Shown: positions 15,592-24,171, numbered from the stretch's first letter. The stretch: DNA of 64,000 nucleotides from Flammeovirgaceae bacterium (GCA_020635915.1 JACJYU010000001.1:744001-808000), one strand, 5' to 3'. Program-made: numbers and translations. Notes: generated by a model not told the origin, from the letters alone.

Positions 15592-16410
15592 ATGGGGGTT
15601 AGAAAGTTGTTATTCCACGGTCTTTTGGCGGTTATCGTTGGTATGGGCGCATCCTGCAGCAAATACCGGAAAATCGAAAAAAGCCAGGACTGGAGGGTAA
15701 AATACGAAGCGGCACAGGCCTATTACGAAAAAGAAGACTATTACCACGCTGCCCTGCTGTTCGAGCAGATACGCCCGGTGGTACGGGGGTTGCCGGAAGG
15801 CGAGAAAGTGGAGTTCCTGCTGGCCTATTGCCAGTATTATGAAAGGACTTATTTGCTGGCGGCTGCCCAGTTCAAATCCTTTTACGAAACCTACGGGCGC
15901 AGTGCCCAGGCCGAAGAAGCACATTTTATGTATGCCTATTCACAGTATATGGCCGCCCCCTCTTACAACCTTGACCAAACCAGCGGTATGGAAGCAATGG
16001 CCGCCATGCAAACTTTTATCAATCAATACCCCAACAGCGGGTTTGTGGAAAAGGCCACCCAGGTAATTGAAGAAAGCCAGCAAAAGCTTGAGAGAAAAGG
16101 TTTTGAAAGTGCGAAACTTTACCTCAAAATCAAGCGTTACAAGGCTGCCATTATCGCCTTCGATTCTTTTAGGGAAAGTTTCCCTGATTCCCATTTTATG
16201 GAGGAAGTGGCATTTTTGAAAGTGGAGGCGCAATTCAAGTTGGCCGAACAAAGTTTGCCCAGCCTACAGAAAGACCGCTACTCCGCGGTCATAGAATTTT
16301 ATACGGAATTGGTGGACAACTACCCACAGAGCCCTTTTTTGAAGGAAGCCGAAAAGTATTATTCACAGAGCATAACAAAAGTCAATCAATACAAAACAAA
16401 CAATTCATAA
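15592..16410 (+). CDS. bamD: Outer membrane assembly lipoprotein BamD
   Basis: A 272-aa lipoprotein: leader MGVRKLLFHGLLAVIVGMGAS with Cys at residue 22. The mature part is built of TPR-like helical repeats; QDWRVKYEAAQAYYEKEDYYHAALLFEQI is followed by further pairs including FKSFYETYGRSAQAEEAHFMYAYSQY and FINQYPNSGFVEKA, the hallmark spacing of BamD/YfiO. BamD is the essential lipoprotein partner of BamA in outer-membrane protein insertion, located at the inner face of the outer membrane. It opens the run bamD-rpoZ-coaBC-porD-recN, an order seen in other Bacteroidota. Confidence 0.92.
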   Translation: MGVRKLLFHGLLAVIVGMGASCSKYRKIEKSQDWRVKYEAAQAYYEKEDYYHAALLFEQIRPVVRGLPEGEKVEFLLAYCQYYERTYLLAAAQFKSFYETYGRSAQAEEAHFMYAYSQYMAAPSYNLDQTSGMEAMAAMQTFINQYPNSGFVEKATQVIEESQQKLERKGFESAKLYLKIKRYKAAIIAFDSFRESFPDSHFMEEVAFLKVEAQFKLAEQSLPSLQKDRYSAVIEFYTELVDNYPQSPFLKEAEKYYSQSITKVNQYKTNNS

Positions 16411-16414
16411 CACC

Positions 16415-16738
16415 ATGGCCAACGTAACACCATCCATTACTACCCGCGACATTGACAAGATCATTGCCCCTACAGGCAATATTTATGAATCGGTAGTGAT
16501 CATTTCGCAGCGTGCCCGTCAGATTGCTGTAAATATCAAAGAAGAGCTGAATGCAAAGCTTGCGGAGTTTGCCACCACGGTGGACAACCTGGAAGAGGTA
16601 TTTGAAAACCGTGAACAAATTGAAATTTCCAAGTTTTACGAGCGCATGCCCAAACCCACCACTATCGCCACGGAAGAGTTCCTGGAGGGCAAGCTGAATT
16701 TCCGCATGCGCAGCGATACCGAGGCCCTCCCCGAATAA
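16415..16738 (+). CDS. rpoZ: RNA polymerase omega subunit (Bacteroidota RpoZ/Rpb6 type)
   Basis: A 107-aa protein starting four bases after bamD. The segment TGNIYESVVIISQRARQIAVNIKEEL is the omega/Rpb6 core: a helix with RAxQI and an E/K-rich partner that clamps the beta-prime C-terminus. The Bacteroidota form is slightly longer than proteobacterial omega and diverged outside this core. It promotes polymerase assembly and may take part in stringent control, though the (p)ppGpp-binding MAR motif of E. coli omega is not present in recognisable form here. Its place between bamD and coaBC supports the assignment. Confidence 0.88.
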   Translation: MANVTPSITTRDIDKIIAPTGNIYESVVIISQRARQIAVNIKEELNAKLAEFATTVDNLEEVFENREQIEISKFYERMPKPTTIATEEFLEGKLNFRMRSDTEALPE

Positions 16739-16749
16739 TCATTTTTGCC

Positions 16750-17946
16750 TTGAAAGGAAGGAAGGTCATCCTGGGGGTTACGGGCAGCATTGCCGCCTAC
16801 AAAGCGGCCATCCTCGCCCGGCTATTGGTAAAGGCCGGTGCAGAGGTGAGGGTGGTCATGACGGAAACGGCCAAGGAATTTATAACCCCGTTGACCCTCT
16901 CCACGCTTTCAAAAAACCCTGTCCTCTCCAAATTTACACGAAACGGAACGGGGGAATGGAACAACCATGTGGAACTGGGGCTATGGGCCGATGCCATCGT
17001 CATAGCCCCTGCCAGCGCCAATACATTGGCGAAAATGGCCCATGGTGCGTGTGACAACCTATTGCTGGCCACCTATCTCTCGGCACGGTGCCCCGTTTTT
17101 GTGGCCCCGGCCATGGATCTCGACATGCTCCAACACCCTTCAACACGGCAAAATTTGCAAATACTGACAGGGCATGGCAACCACCTCATAGCCCCCGGCC
17201 ATGGCGACCTGGCCAGTGGCCTGGTGGGTACCGGCAGGATGGCCGAGCCGGAAGAAATAATGGAACGCCTGTCCACCTTCTTCAGCGAAAAAAAAAAGCT
17301 TAGCGGAAAGCAGGCATTGGTAACGGCCGGGCCTACCCATGAGGCCCTGGACCCGGTGCGGTTTATCGGAAACAATTCCAGCGGCAAGATGGGGTTTGCC
17401 ATAGCAGAAGCACTGGCCAATGAAGGCGCCAGGGTAACGCTGGTAACAGGGCCAACCCACCTGGTGCACCAACACCCCGGCATAGAAAGGAAAAACGTAA
17501 CCTCCGCGGCAGAAATGTACGAGGCCTGCCTCGGCCCATTTGCCACAGCGGATATTGCCGTGTTCGCGGCAGCGGTTGCCGACTACAGGCCGGCCACCAT
17601 GGCAACGCAAAAAATCAAAAAAAAAGATAACGGCCCCACCCTGCAACTGGTGAAAACCCACGACATTGCCGCTGAATTGGGCCAACAAAAAAAGAAAGGG
17701 CAGTTCACCGTTGGTTTTGCCCTGGAAACGGAAAACGAGGAAGAAAACGCATTAAAGAAAATAGCGGCCAAGAATTTTGATTTGATCGTGCTCAACTCCC
17801 TCAACGACCAGGGGGCAGGCTTTGGCCACGACACCAACAAAATCAAGTTAATCAACAAAAAAGGGGAAATTGTTGAATTTTCCCTGAAGGATAAGAAAGA
17901 AGTGGCGTCCGACATCGTTAATGCCATAGCCCAACATTATGCATAA
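16750..17946 (+). CDS. coaBC: Bifunctional phosphopantothenoylcysteine decarboxylase / phosphopantothenate-cysteine ligase
   Basis: A 398-aa bifunctional enzyme of coenzyme A synthesis, starting at TTG. The N-terminal flavoprotein CoaC domain has GVTGSIAAYKA at residues 8-18, the catalytic His in the NHVELG context, and PAMDLDM (PxMNxxM-like; Asp replaces Asn as in several Bacteroidota). The C-terminal CoaB domain starts near residue 185 with ALVTAGPTHEALDPVRFIGNNSSGKMG, the nucleotide-binding region, and contains AAVADYRP and KIKK. It converts 4-phosphopantothenate plus Cys to 4-phosphopantetheine in two steps. Its stop overlaps the porD start by 8 bases. Confidence 0.95.
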   Translation: MKGRKVILGVTGSIAAYKAAILARLLVKAGAEVRVVMTETAKEFITPLTLSTLSKNPVLSKFTRNGTGEWNNHVELGLWADAIVIAPASANTLAKMAHGACDNLLLATYLSARCPVFVAPAMDLDMLQHPSTRQNLQILTGHGNHLIAPGHGDLASGLVGTGRMAEPEEIMERLSTFFSEKKKLSGKQALVTAGPTHEALDPVRFIGNNSSGKMGFAIAEALANEGARVTLVTGPTHLVHQHPGIERKNVTSAAEMYEACLGPFATADIAVFAAAVADYRPATMATQKIKKKDNGPTLQLVKTHDIAAELGQQKKKGQFTVGFALETENEEENALKKIAAKNFDLIVLNSLNDQGAGFGHDTNKIKLINKKGEIVEFSLKDKKEVASDIVNAIAQHYA

Positions 17947-18826
17947 GATTATTGCCTTATTGGTTTTCCCCTCCGTTGCCCTCTTTGGCCAGGAACTGAA
18001 CTTCAAGGTGGTGGTGAATGCCGAGCAGGTACAAACAACGGACCGTGCCATTTTTGTGGACATGGAGCGGGCTTTTGCCAATTTTTTGAACACTAGGAAA
18101 TGGACCAACGACAGCTTTAAAAACTACGAGAAGATCAACGGCACGCTTTTCCTCAACATCACCAAGATGCCCTCCATAGGAAATTTTACCGCCAATGCCC
18201 AAATCACCTCCGCGCGCCCGGTCTACAACACCAATTATGAATCCGTGTTGTTGAATTTTGCGGACCGGGAATGGGAATTTGAATACATCGAATCCATGCC
18301 CCTTGAATACAACGACAACACCTACATCAGCAACCTTACCTCCATGCTGGCCTTTTACGCCTACATCGTACTGGGCATGGACTATGACTCGTTTGCCGAG
18401 CTGGGCGGCACCCCTTATTTCCAAAAAGCACTTACCGTGGTAAACAATGCCCAACCGTCCAATCGTCCGGGGTGGCAAGCCCTGGGCAGCAACAGGAACC
18501 GTTATGCCCTGATAGAAAATTTGAACAACCCACAAATGGTGGAGCTAAGAAAAAACACATACCGCTACCATAGGCTGGCACTGGACACCTTTGACAAAAA
18601 CCCTGACCAAAGCCGCGGCATAGTCCTGGATGTGCTCAAGCACCTTAAAACGGTATGGGGCATTTACCCCAATGCCATCTTTGTGGTATCCTTTTTTGAT
18701 ACCAAGGCCAACGAACTGGTGAACATCTTTTCCGATGGGAGCCTGGGCGTGCGGAGGGAGGCCTATGATATCCTGAACAGTATAGACCCCAAGCGGAATA
18801 TTTACCAGAAGATCCTTGGCAATTAG
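17939..18826 (+). CDS. porD: PorD-like protein (DUF4835), T9SS-associated
   Basis: A 295-aa exported protein: signal peptide MHKIIALLVFPSVALFG-Q, then ELNFKVVVNAEQVQTTDRAIFVDMERAFANFLNTRKWT, a diagnostic DUF4835 opening, and a C-terminal region with YRYHRLALDTFDKNP and the late LNSIDPKRNIYQKIL. The family is annotated as type IX secretion system protein PorD, although its mechanical role is poorly defined. It overlaps coaBC by eight bases, indicating cotranscription, and precedes recN. The presence of a T9SS cargo gene at 14801 in the same window is consistent with a functioning T9SS. Confidence 0.9.
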   Translation: MHKIIALLVFPSVALFGQELNFKVVVNAEQVQTTDRAIFVDMERAFANFLNTRKWTNDSFKNYEKINGTLFLNITKMPSIGNFTANAQITSARPVYNTNYESVLLNFADREWEFEYIESMPLEYNDNTYISNLTSMLAFYAYIVLGMDYDSFAELGGTPYFQKALTVVNNAQPSNRPGWQALGSNRNRYALIENLNNPQMVELRKNTYRYHRLALDTFDKNPDQSRGIVLDVLKHLKTVWGIYPNAIFVVSFFDTKANELVNIFSDGSLGVRREAYDILNSIDPKRNIYQKILGN

Positions 18827-18951
18827 CCTTTTCCCGGCATAAAGTTGGCTTTTAGGGACGGGGGGTGCGGGAGGCGCTGCCCATTCTATCCCAAAATAAA
18901 TTAATATTGTGGTTGCCGGGGCGGGTACCCGCAGGCACCAAATTGTTGCCC

Positions 18952-20604
18952 ATGCTCACACACCTCACCATAAAGAACTATGCACTAATCGATCACTTGG
19001 AGATGGATTTGTCGCGCCACCTGAATGTGATTACCGGTGAGACGGGCGCGGGAAAGTCCATTATGCTGGGGGCAATAGGGTTGCTGCTGGGCAACCGGGC
19101 AGACACCAAGGTGCTTTGGAACGGGAGCGAAAAATGCATTGCTGAAGGCACCTTTGACATTGGCCCCTATGGCCTGCAACCGCTATTTGAAGAGGGGGAC
19201 CTGGATTATGAAAAACAGACCGTCATCCGCAGGGAGATAAGCCCCTCCGGAAAGAGCCGTGCGTTTATCAACGATACCCCGGTCACGTTGGATGTCATGA
19301 AAAAGATTGGGGTAAAATTGATGGACGTACACTCGCAACACGAAACACTGGATTTGGGCACCCGGGCATTCCAGCTCAGCGTGATCGATGCCTTTGCGGA
19401 AAACGGGGAGCTACGGGAACGGTACTATGGCGCCTGGCACCGTTATGTGGTTGCCCATGAAGCGTTCGAAACTTTGACGAACGAGGCCAACCAGCTACGG
19501 CAGGAGTCTGATTTTGTGAAGTTCCAGTTGGACGAACTCATCAAGGCGCGCCTCGTGGAAGGCGAGCAGGAGGAGTTGGAGGGATCCCTTAAAATAATGG
19601 AACATGCCGAAGACATTAAAACCAAATTCAACCAACTGCTGGCCCAGTTGGACCGTGCGGACCTTTCCGCAGCCGGCATATTCAACGAAGCCCGTCCCAT
19701 TTTGAATGCCCTTGCCAACTATTCGGACCGTTACCGCCACCTTTTGGAGCGGTTTGAGAGCGTGCGGATAGAAATGGCCGATATCGTAAGCGAGTTGGAG
19801 GGCGAAGAAGGGAAAATCGACTTTGACCCGGAAAAAACAGAGGAAGCCAAGGAACGGTTGAGCCTCATCTACCAACTCCAGCAAAAGCACAGGTTGGGAT
19901 CGGTGAAGGAATTGCTGCAATTGCAGGACGATTTGCAAATCAAATCCGACAAGGTGGGCAACCTCGATGGTGAACTGGCATCTGTAAAAAACAAACTGGA
20001 TGACGCCACCCGGCAACTGGCCGAAAGGGGCGGCCAATTGAGCGGGTCCCGGACAAAAAGTTTTAGTGGCTTTGGCAAACAAATGATGGCATTGCTGAAC
20101 GAACTAGGGATTCCGGAAGCGCGGTTGGACGTGGAGCATAAGAAGACCGCGCCCACGGCCACCGGTGCCGACAGCATCGAATTGTTGTTCAGCGCCAACA
20201 AAGGCATGCCTTTGAGGCCCCTGGCCCAGGTGGCTTCTGGCGGGGAGTTCAGCAGGCTGATGTTCTGCATCAAGTACCTGCTGGCCCAAAAAACAGCCTT
20301 GCCCACTCTCGTCCTGGACGAAATCGATACCGGGGTTTCGGGCGAAATTGCCATCCGCCTGGGCAAGATGATGAAGGCCATGGCCGGCCGGCACCAACTG
20401 CTCGTGATCAGCCACCTCCCCCAGATTGCGGCCAAGGCGGACTGCCACTATTATGCCTATAAAGATTCCAAGGGCACAAAAACCTTCAGCCGGATAAAAA
20501 AATTGACGGAAGAAGAACGGGTGGAGGAGATTGCCAAAATGATTGGGGGTGAAAAACCTTCTTCCCTGGCCAGGGAAAATGCCCGGGAACTGATCCTGGG
20601 ATAG
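18952..20604 (+). CDS. recN: DNA repair protein RecN
   Basis: A 550-aa SMC-like ATPase. Walker A is GETGAGKSIML near residue 30, preceded by the typical LTIKNYALIDHLEMDL start. The centre is coiled coil (about residues 150-380). The C-terminal ATPase half has the signature ASGGEFSRLMFCIKYL, Walker B TLVLDEIDTGVSG and the His-switch region ISHLPQIAAKADCHY. RecN acts early in double-strand break repair, holding DNA ends. The ATG at 18952 begins the conserved N-terminus; in-frame codons from 18865 would add about 29 non-conserved residues. Last gene of the bamD-to-recN block, 125 bp after porD. Confidence 0.95.
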   Translation: MLTHLTIKNYALIDHLEMDLSRHLNVITGETGAGKSIMLGAIGLLLGNRADTKVLWNGSEKCIAEGTFDIGPYGLQPLFEEGDLDYEKQTVIRREISPSGKSRAFINDTPVTLDVMKKIGVKLMDVHSQHETLDLGTRAFQLSVIDAFAENGELRERYYGAWHRYVVAHEAFETLTNEANQLRQESDFVKFQLDELIKARLVEGEQEELEGSLKIMEHAEDIKTKFNQLLAQLDRADLSAAGIFNEARPILNALANYSDRYRHLLERFESVRIEMADIVSELEGEEGKIDFDPEKTEEAKERLSLIYQLQQKHRLGSVKELLQLQDDLQIKSDKVGNLDGELASVKNKLDDATRQLAERGGQLSGSRTKSFSGFGKQMMALLNELGIPEARLDVEHKKTAPTATGADSIELLFSANKGMPLRPLAQVASGGEFSRLMFCIKYLLAQKTALPTLVLDEIDTGVSGEIAIRLGKMMKAMAGRHQLLVISHLPQIAAKADCHYYAYKDSKGTKTFSRIKKLTEEERVEEIAKMIGGEKPSSLARENARELILG

Positions 20605-20671
20605 GTTCCTGTCCACCCTTCTTGAATATTTCTCAATTAATTTTTATTTTGTAACACAATGGAAAGGCCGC

Positions 20672-20701
20672 CCAATGAAAAATAAGGCCGCTTTTCATTG
20701 G
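20672..20701 (+). promoter_or_regulatory. Perfect 10-bp inverted repeat upstream of the RRM gene
   Basis: CCAATGAAAA (20672-20681) and TTTTCATTGG (20692-20701) are exact complements around a 10-nt loop. It lies 26 bp before the RRM start and 67 bp after the recN stop. No T-run follows the stem, so a simple terminator for recN is less likely than an operator or a 5'-UTR hairpin controlling the RNA-binding protein. Confidence 0.45.
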
Positions 20702-20727
20702 CCATATTTTAAACCTAATTTTCCATC

Positions 20728-20976
20728 ATGAACATTTTCGTTGCTAGACTCAATTTCAAGACCGGACAAGAAGAACTGGAAAAAGCATTTGCCCAGTTCG
20801 GTGAGGTCACTTCCGCCAAGATCATTACGGACCGGGACACCGGCAGGTCCAAAGGTTACGGCTTTGTGGAGATGCCTAATGACGAAGAAGGGAACAATGC
20901 CATTGCCTCGCTGAATGAGACCGAATTGGATGGCCGGACGATCATCGTAAAGCCTGCCAACCCCAAAACCCAGTAA
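20728..20976 (+). CDS. Single-RRM RNA-binding protein
   Basis: An 82-aa protein that is almost entirely one RNA recognition motif. RNP2 is IFVARL (residues 3-8) and RNP1 is KGYGFVEM (about residues 46-53); the beta-alpha-beta-beta-alpha-beta order is preserved and the protein ends just after the last strand (RTIIVKPANPKTQ). Such short RRM proteins in Bacteroidota and cyanobacteria are abundant and often stress or cold responsive. There is no glycine-rich tail. The gene stands alone, with an inverted repeat in its leader and a strong intrinsic terminator right behind it, so it is probably a highly expressed monocistronic unit. Confidence 0.92.
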   Translation: MNIFVARLNFKTGQEELEKAFAQFGEVTSAKIITDRDTGRSKGYGFVEMPNDEEGNNAIASLNETELDGRTIIVKPANPKTQ

Positions 20977-21002
20977 ACCCAAAAAAATATATAATAGACC
21001 CC

Positions 21003-21026
21003 AGGCCTGAGCAATCAGGCCTTTTT
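21003..21026 (+). terminator. Intrinsic terminator of the RRM gene
   Basis: AGGCCTGA-GCAA-TCAGGCCT is a perfect 8-bp stem with a 4-nt loop, followed at once by five T residues. It starts 27 bp after the RRM stop. Confidence 0.85.
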
Positions 21027-21090
21027 AATTGCCCCTGTCCCATTGTCCTACATTGCTTATTATTGTAAGAACACCTAACCCCCAAACCCC

Positions 21091-22545
21091 TTGACTGCCA
21101 CCTCTTCCAAAAGCAAAATCGTTGGCCTTGTGCTGGGCCCGCTCCTGTTTGTGTTGTTTTATTTCCTGCTTTCACATACCGCACTTTCCCATAAAGGGGT
21201 AGTGGTTTTGTCGTTGGGGGCGTGGATGGTCACCTGGTGGGTAACGGAAGCCGCGCCCATTCCCGTTACTGCACTTCTGCCCATGGTCCTCTTCCCCCTC
21301 TTCACGGTGGCCACCGCAAGGGAGGCGGCCGCCCCCTATGGGGACAGCATAATATTCCTGTTCATGGGCGGGTTTATCATCGCCCTGGCCCTGGAGAAAC
21401 ACAACCTCCATACCCGTATCGCCCTCAACCTCATTCGGATGACCGGCACGAGCGGGAATGGCATCATCATGGGCTTTATGATTTCCACTGCGCTCATCAG
21501 TATGTGGATCAGCAATACCGCCACGGCCGTAATGATGCTGCCCATTGCCACTTCCGTCACCAGGCTGCTGGCCGGGGAAATCAGCGAAGCGGACAAGCCC
21601 AAATTCGAAAAATTTGCTACTGGCCTGATGCTGAGCATCGCCTACGCGGCCAGCATTGGCGGCATTGCCACCATCATAGGCACGCCACCCAACGTGGTAA
21701 CTGTGGGCTTCATCAAGCGTTTTTATGACCAGGACGTAAGCTTTGCCACCTGGATGGTCATAGGGATACCGTTGATGCTGGCCATACTGGCCGCCTGTTA
21801 TGTGATCCTCACACAAATACTCTATCGCAACGGCCTTCGCTCAATAGAGGGCTCGAGGGAACTCATACACTCAAAATTGGCTGCATTGGGGACGGTATCA
21901 AAAGAAGAAAAGAGGGTATTGGCCATCTTTGGCCTCACCTGCTTTTTTTGGATCTTCCGTCAAAACATAAACGCCCTGCTGGGCACCAACTTGCTTGACG
22001 ACACCACCATTGCCATGACTGGCGGATTGCTCATGTTCGTCACCCCAATCGATTGGAAGGACTCTACCTTTATATTGGACTGGACGGACATGAAAAACCT
22101 TCCATGGGGCATTTTGTTGCTCTTCGGGGGCGGACTGTCCCTGGCGCAGGGAATGGAAGACGCGGGGCTGGTCCAATTGATCGGTGACCAGATATCGCAA
22201 CAGGGAAACCTGTCTACCGGGGGGTTGATCGTTACCCTTTCCGCATTGTCCATGTTTTTGACCGAGCTGATGAGCAATGTGGCCCTTACGACCATATTGG
22301 TGCCCGTGGTGTTGGGCATTGCCGATGGGCTTCAAATCAGTCCCATCATCCTGGCCATGCCGGTGGCCTTTGCGGCCAGTTGTGCTTTTATGATGCCCAT
22401 CTCCACTCCCCCCAATGCAATATTGTTTGCCAGTGGATACATTTCGGTAAAGCAAATGATGAAGGCAGGGGTGTTGGTGAACCTGTCTGCCCTCATATTG
22501 ATTTCCATTGCCATGTTAACGCTGGGCTTGTGGCTGTATGCCTGA
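21091..22545 (+). CDS. SLC13/DASS family anion (dicarboxylate) sodium symporter
   Basis: A 484-aa inner-membrane transporter with about eleven hydrophobic segments and a TTG start. The two SNT-type sodium and substrate motifs are visible: WISNTATAVMMLP in the first half and ELMSNVALTTILVP in the second, together with GGIATIIGTPPNVV and the conserved MPISTPPNAI near the C-terminus. This arrangement is that of VcINDY/NaDC transporters, which move succinate, malate, fumarate, citrate or sulfate with sodium. The exact substrate cannot be told. The gene follows the RRM terminator and seems to be its own unit. Confidence 0.92.
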   Translation: MTATSSKSKIVGLVLGPLLFVLFYFLLSHTALSHKGVVVLSLGAWMVTWWVTEAAPIPVTALLPMVLFPLFTVATAREAAAPYGDSIIFLFMGGFIIALALEKHNLHTRIALNLIRMTGTSGNGIIMGFMISTALISMWISNTATAVMMLPIATSVTRLLAGEISEADKPKFEKFATGLMLSIAYAASIGGIATIIGTPPNVVTVGFIKRFYDQDVSFATWMVIGIPLMLAILAACYVILTQILYRNGLRSIEGSRELIHSKLAALGTVSKEEKRVLAIFGLTCFFWIFRQNINALLGTNLLDDTTIAMTGGLLMFVTPIDWKDSTFILDWTDMKNLPWGILLLFGGGLSLAQGMEDAGLVQLIGDQISQQGNLSTGGLIVTLSALSMFLTELMSNVALTTILVPVVLGIADGLQISPIILAMPVAFAASCAFMMPISTPPNAILFASGYISVKQMMKAGVLVNLSALILISIAMLTLGLWLYA

Positions 22546-22603
22546 CCGGCAATGCCATAAAATTTGGCCATAGGATTGCCGGCTGCCCATGCAGGCGGGC
22601 AGG

Positions 22604-22945
22604 CTATTTTTCTTCCTTCGCCTTTCGCTCCTCCACCAGGTAGGCAATGCCCAGCCCTATCCCACCAAAAATAAAGATCATGGAGAAGTAGGCCACATCA
22701 TCCATGCCCAGGGCGCGGTCCAGCAAATAGCCCATCAATAAGCCCAGCCCGGCCCCGATGAGCAACAGGGAAGCCCGGAGCGCCCCAGCCGTTACGCGTT
22801 CCGTCTTGAACAAGGAAGGGTCCAGGCCTTTGTCTATAATGGCCATCCTTTCCATGTTCTGAAACTTCCGCAAATAAACAACCATAATAATTGCCCCGAT
22901 TATCCCGATGATGGGGATCATTACCCCTAAAACTGCTGCATCCAT
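22604..22945 (-). CDS. Small membrane protein (DUF6249-like)
   Basis: A 113-aa protein with an N-terminal membrane segment (VMIPIIGIIGAIIMVVYL), a short soluble piece (KFQNMERMAIIDKGLDPSLF) and two further membrane segments (LLLIGAGLGLLMGYLL; FSMIFIFGGIGLGIAYLV). The cytoplasmic-looking middle motif MERMAIIDKGLDP is characteristic of DUF6249-type proteins that often accompany ECF sigma genes. ATG at 22945 is preferred to an upstream in-frame codon at 23005, which would add a non-hydrophobic leader and overlap the sigma-factor promoter region. It is divergent from the ECF sigma gene 129 bp away. Function unknown. Confidence 0.7.
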   Translation of the reverse strand: MDAAVLGVMIPIIGIIGAIIMVVYLRKFQNMERMAIIDKGLDPSLFKTERVTAGALRASLLLIGAGLGLLMGYLLDRALGMDDVAYFSMIFIFGGIGLGIAYLVEERKAKEEK

Positions 22946-23010
22946 AAGTAAAATTTGTTTTTTGCCCTTTGACGTGACGGCACAGCAGGCGGTTACAGGT
23001 TGCACAAAAA

Positions 23011-23018
23011 TATATTTG
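23011..23018 (+). promoter_or_regulatory. Putative -7 element for the ECF sigma gene
   Basis: TATATTTG matches TAnnTTTG and lies 56 bp before the GTG at 23075. It is downstream of the in-frame ATG at 23000, which argues for the shorter protein. No -33 TTG at 19-21 bp is present. Confidence 0.35.
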
Positions 23019-23074
23019 CCGAAGGCAGGACATTATTATGTAACTTATCATTCAAACCCTGCGTCCAAGAACAC

Positions 23075-23632
23075 GTGATCACAGCACAGGAAGAATACGC
23101 CCTCATCGACCGCATTCTGGCAGGCGACAAGCAGCTATATGCACAACTGGTGGACCGTTATAAAAGCTATGCCTTTACCATTGCCTACAAGGTAACGGAA
23201 AACAGGCCAGATGCAGAGGAGGTGGCACAAGACGCCTTCATTAAAGCTTACCACTACCTGAAAGGGTTCAAGAAGGGCGCTAAATTTTCCACCTGGCTTT
23301 ACCGGATAGTATTCAACACTGCCATTAGCCACAAGAGGAAGAACAGGCGTGTGTTCCAATCCATTGAGGGTGCCATGAACCAGGAAGGGGAATCAATGGA
23401 TATGCTGGAAAAGGATGATAAAAGCATATTTCTCAATAAAGCCCTAAAGCGGCTAAACGATGCCGACAGGCTCTCCCTTGAACTGTTCTACCTAAAGGAA
23501 TTTTCATTGGAGGAAGTAGCGGGCACCATCGGACAAAAGGTAAACACCACCAAAGTGAGGATACACCGTGCCCGGCAACGGCTGGCGGACGAATTGAAAA
23601 GCATTTTACAAAAAGAAGCATTAACTTTATAG
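23075..23632 (+). CDS. ECF-type RNA polymerase sigma factor
   Basis: A 185-aa sigma-70 family protein. Region 2 (YAQLVDRYKSYAFTIAYKVTENRPDAEEVAQDAFIKAYHYL, with the DAEEVAQDAFIKAY helix) contacts core polymerase and the -10 element; region 4 (LNDADRLSLELFYLKEFSLEEVAGTIGQKVNTTKVRIHRARQRL) holds the recognition helix. The GTG at 23075 gives VITAQEEYALIDRIL, the usual ECF start. A two-membrane-segment protein follows 10 bp downstream and is probably its anti-sigma factor. The trigger is unknown. Confidence 0.9.
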   Translation: MITAQEEYALIDRILAGDKQLYAQLVDRYKSYAFTIAYKVTENRPDAEEVAQDAFIKAYHYLKGFKKGAKFSTWLYRIVFNTAISHKRKNRRVFQSIEGAMNQEGESMDMLEKDDKSIFLNKALKRLNDADRLSLELFYLKEFSLEEVAGTIGQKVNTTKVRIHRARQRLADELKSILQKEALTL

Positions 23633-23642
23633 CAGCAGTGTT

Positions 23643-24170
23643 ATGAAAAAGATATCACAAGCGACAGACGATTTACTGATGGCCTACCTGGAAGGCTCAT
23701 TGAGCGGGGAAGAACGCGTAAAGGTAAAAAATGGATTGGCCGGTTCGGTGGAACTTTGCAATAGGCTGGAAACATTGAGGCTTGTCCGGCATGCATTACA
23801 GGCCAAAGGGTTGTCACATCCTTCCCCTGATTTTACAAACCGCGTAATGAAAAACCTGGGCAAAATGCCGGCCTCTTCCATGCTCACCCCAAAAAATGGC
23901 CTCATCCTGTTGATAGGCGTTTTGGTGGCCATGGGAATGGGTGCCAGCCTGGCGGATACGGGCGCCTTCAACTTCCTCAATGGCATGCTCCCGTTAAACC
24001 AAATAAAATTGCCAACCGGGGTTTCCACTCCTGCCCTCCCTGCCATTCCCCTCAACGGAAAACTGATCATCAACTCCATTATTGCACTTAACCTGGGGCT
24101 GGCATTTCTGTTGTTGGACAGGACCATCTTAAGGCCATTTTTCAACCGGAGGTCCAGGATGCACTTGTAA
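23643..24170 (+). CDS. Probable anti-sigma factor, membrane-anchored
   Basis: A 175-aa protein. The soluble N-terminal 85 residues (DDLLMAYLEGSLSGEERVKVKNGL) have the helical layout of anti-sigma domains that bind the partner sigma, without a zinc-binding HxxxCxxC. A first membrane segment follows (LILLIGVLVAMGMGASL), then a short periplasmic loop and a second segment (IINSIIALNLGLAFLLLD) with a basic tail (RRSRMHL). Position 10 bp after the ECF sigma gene supports the role. No sequence family was recognised outside that, so the function is inferred. Confidence 0.6.
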   Translation: MKKISQATDDLLMAYLEGSLSGEERVKVKNGLAGSVELCNRLETLRLVRHALQAKGLSHPSPDFTNRVMKNLGKMPASSMLTPKNGLILLIGVLVAMGMGASLADTGAFNFLNGMLPLNQIKLPTGVSTPALPAIPLNGKLIINSIIALNLGLAFLLLDRTILRPFFNRRSRMHL

Positions 24171-24171
24171 G

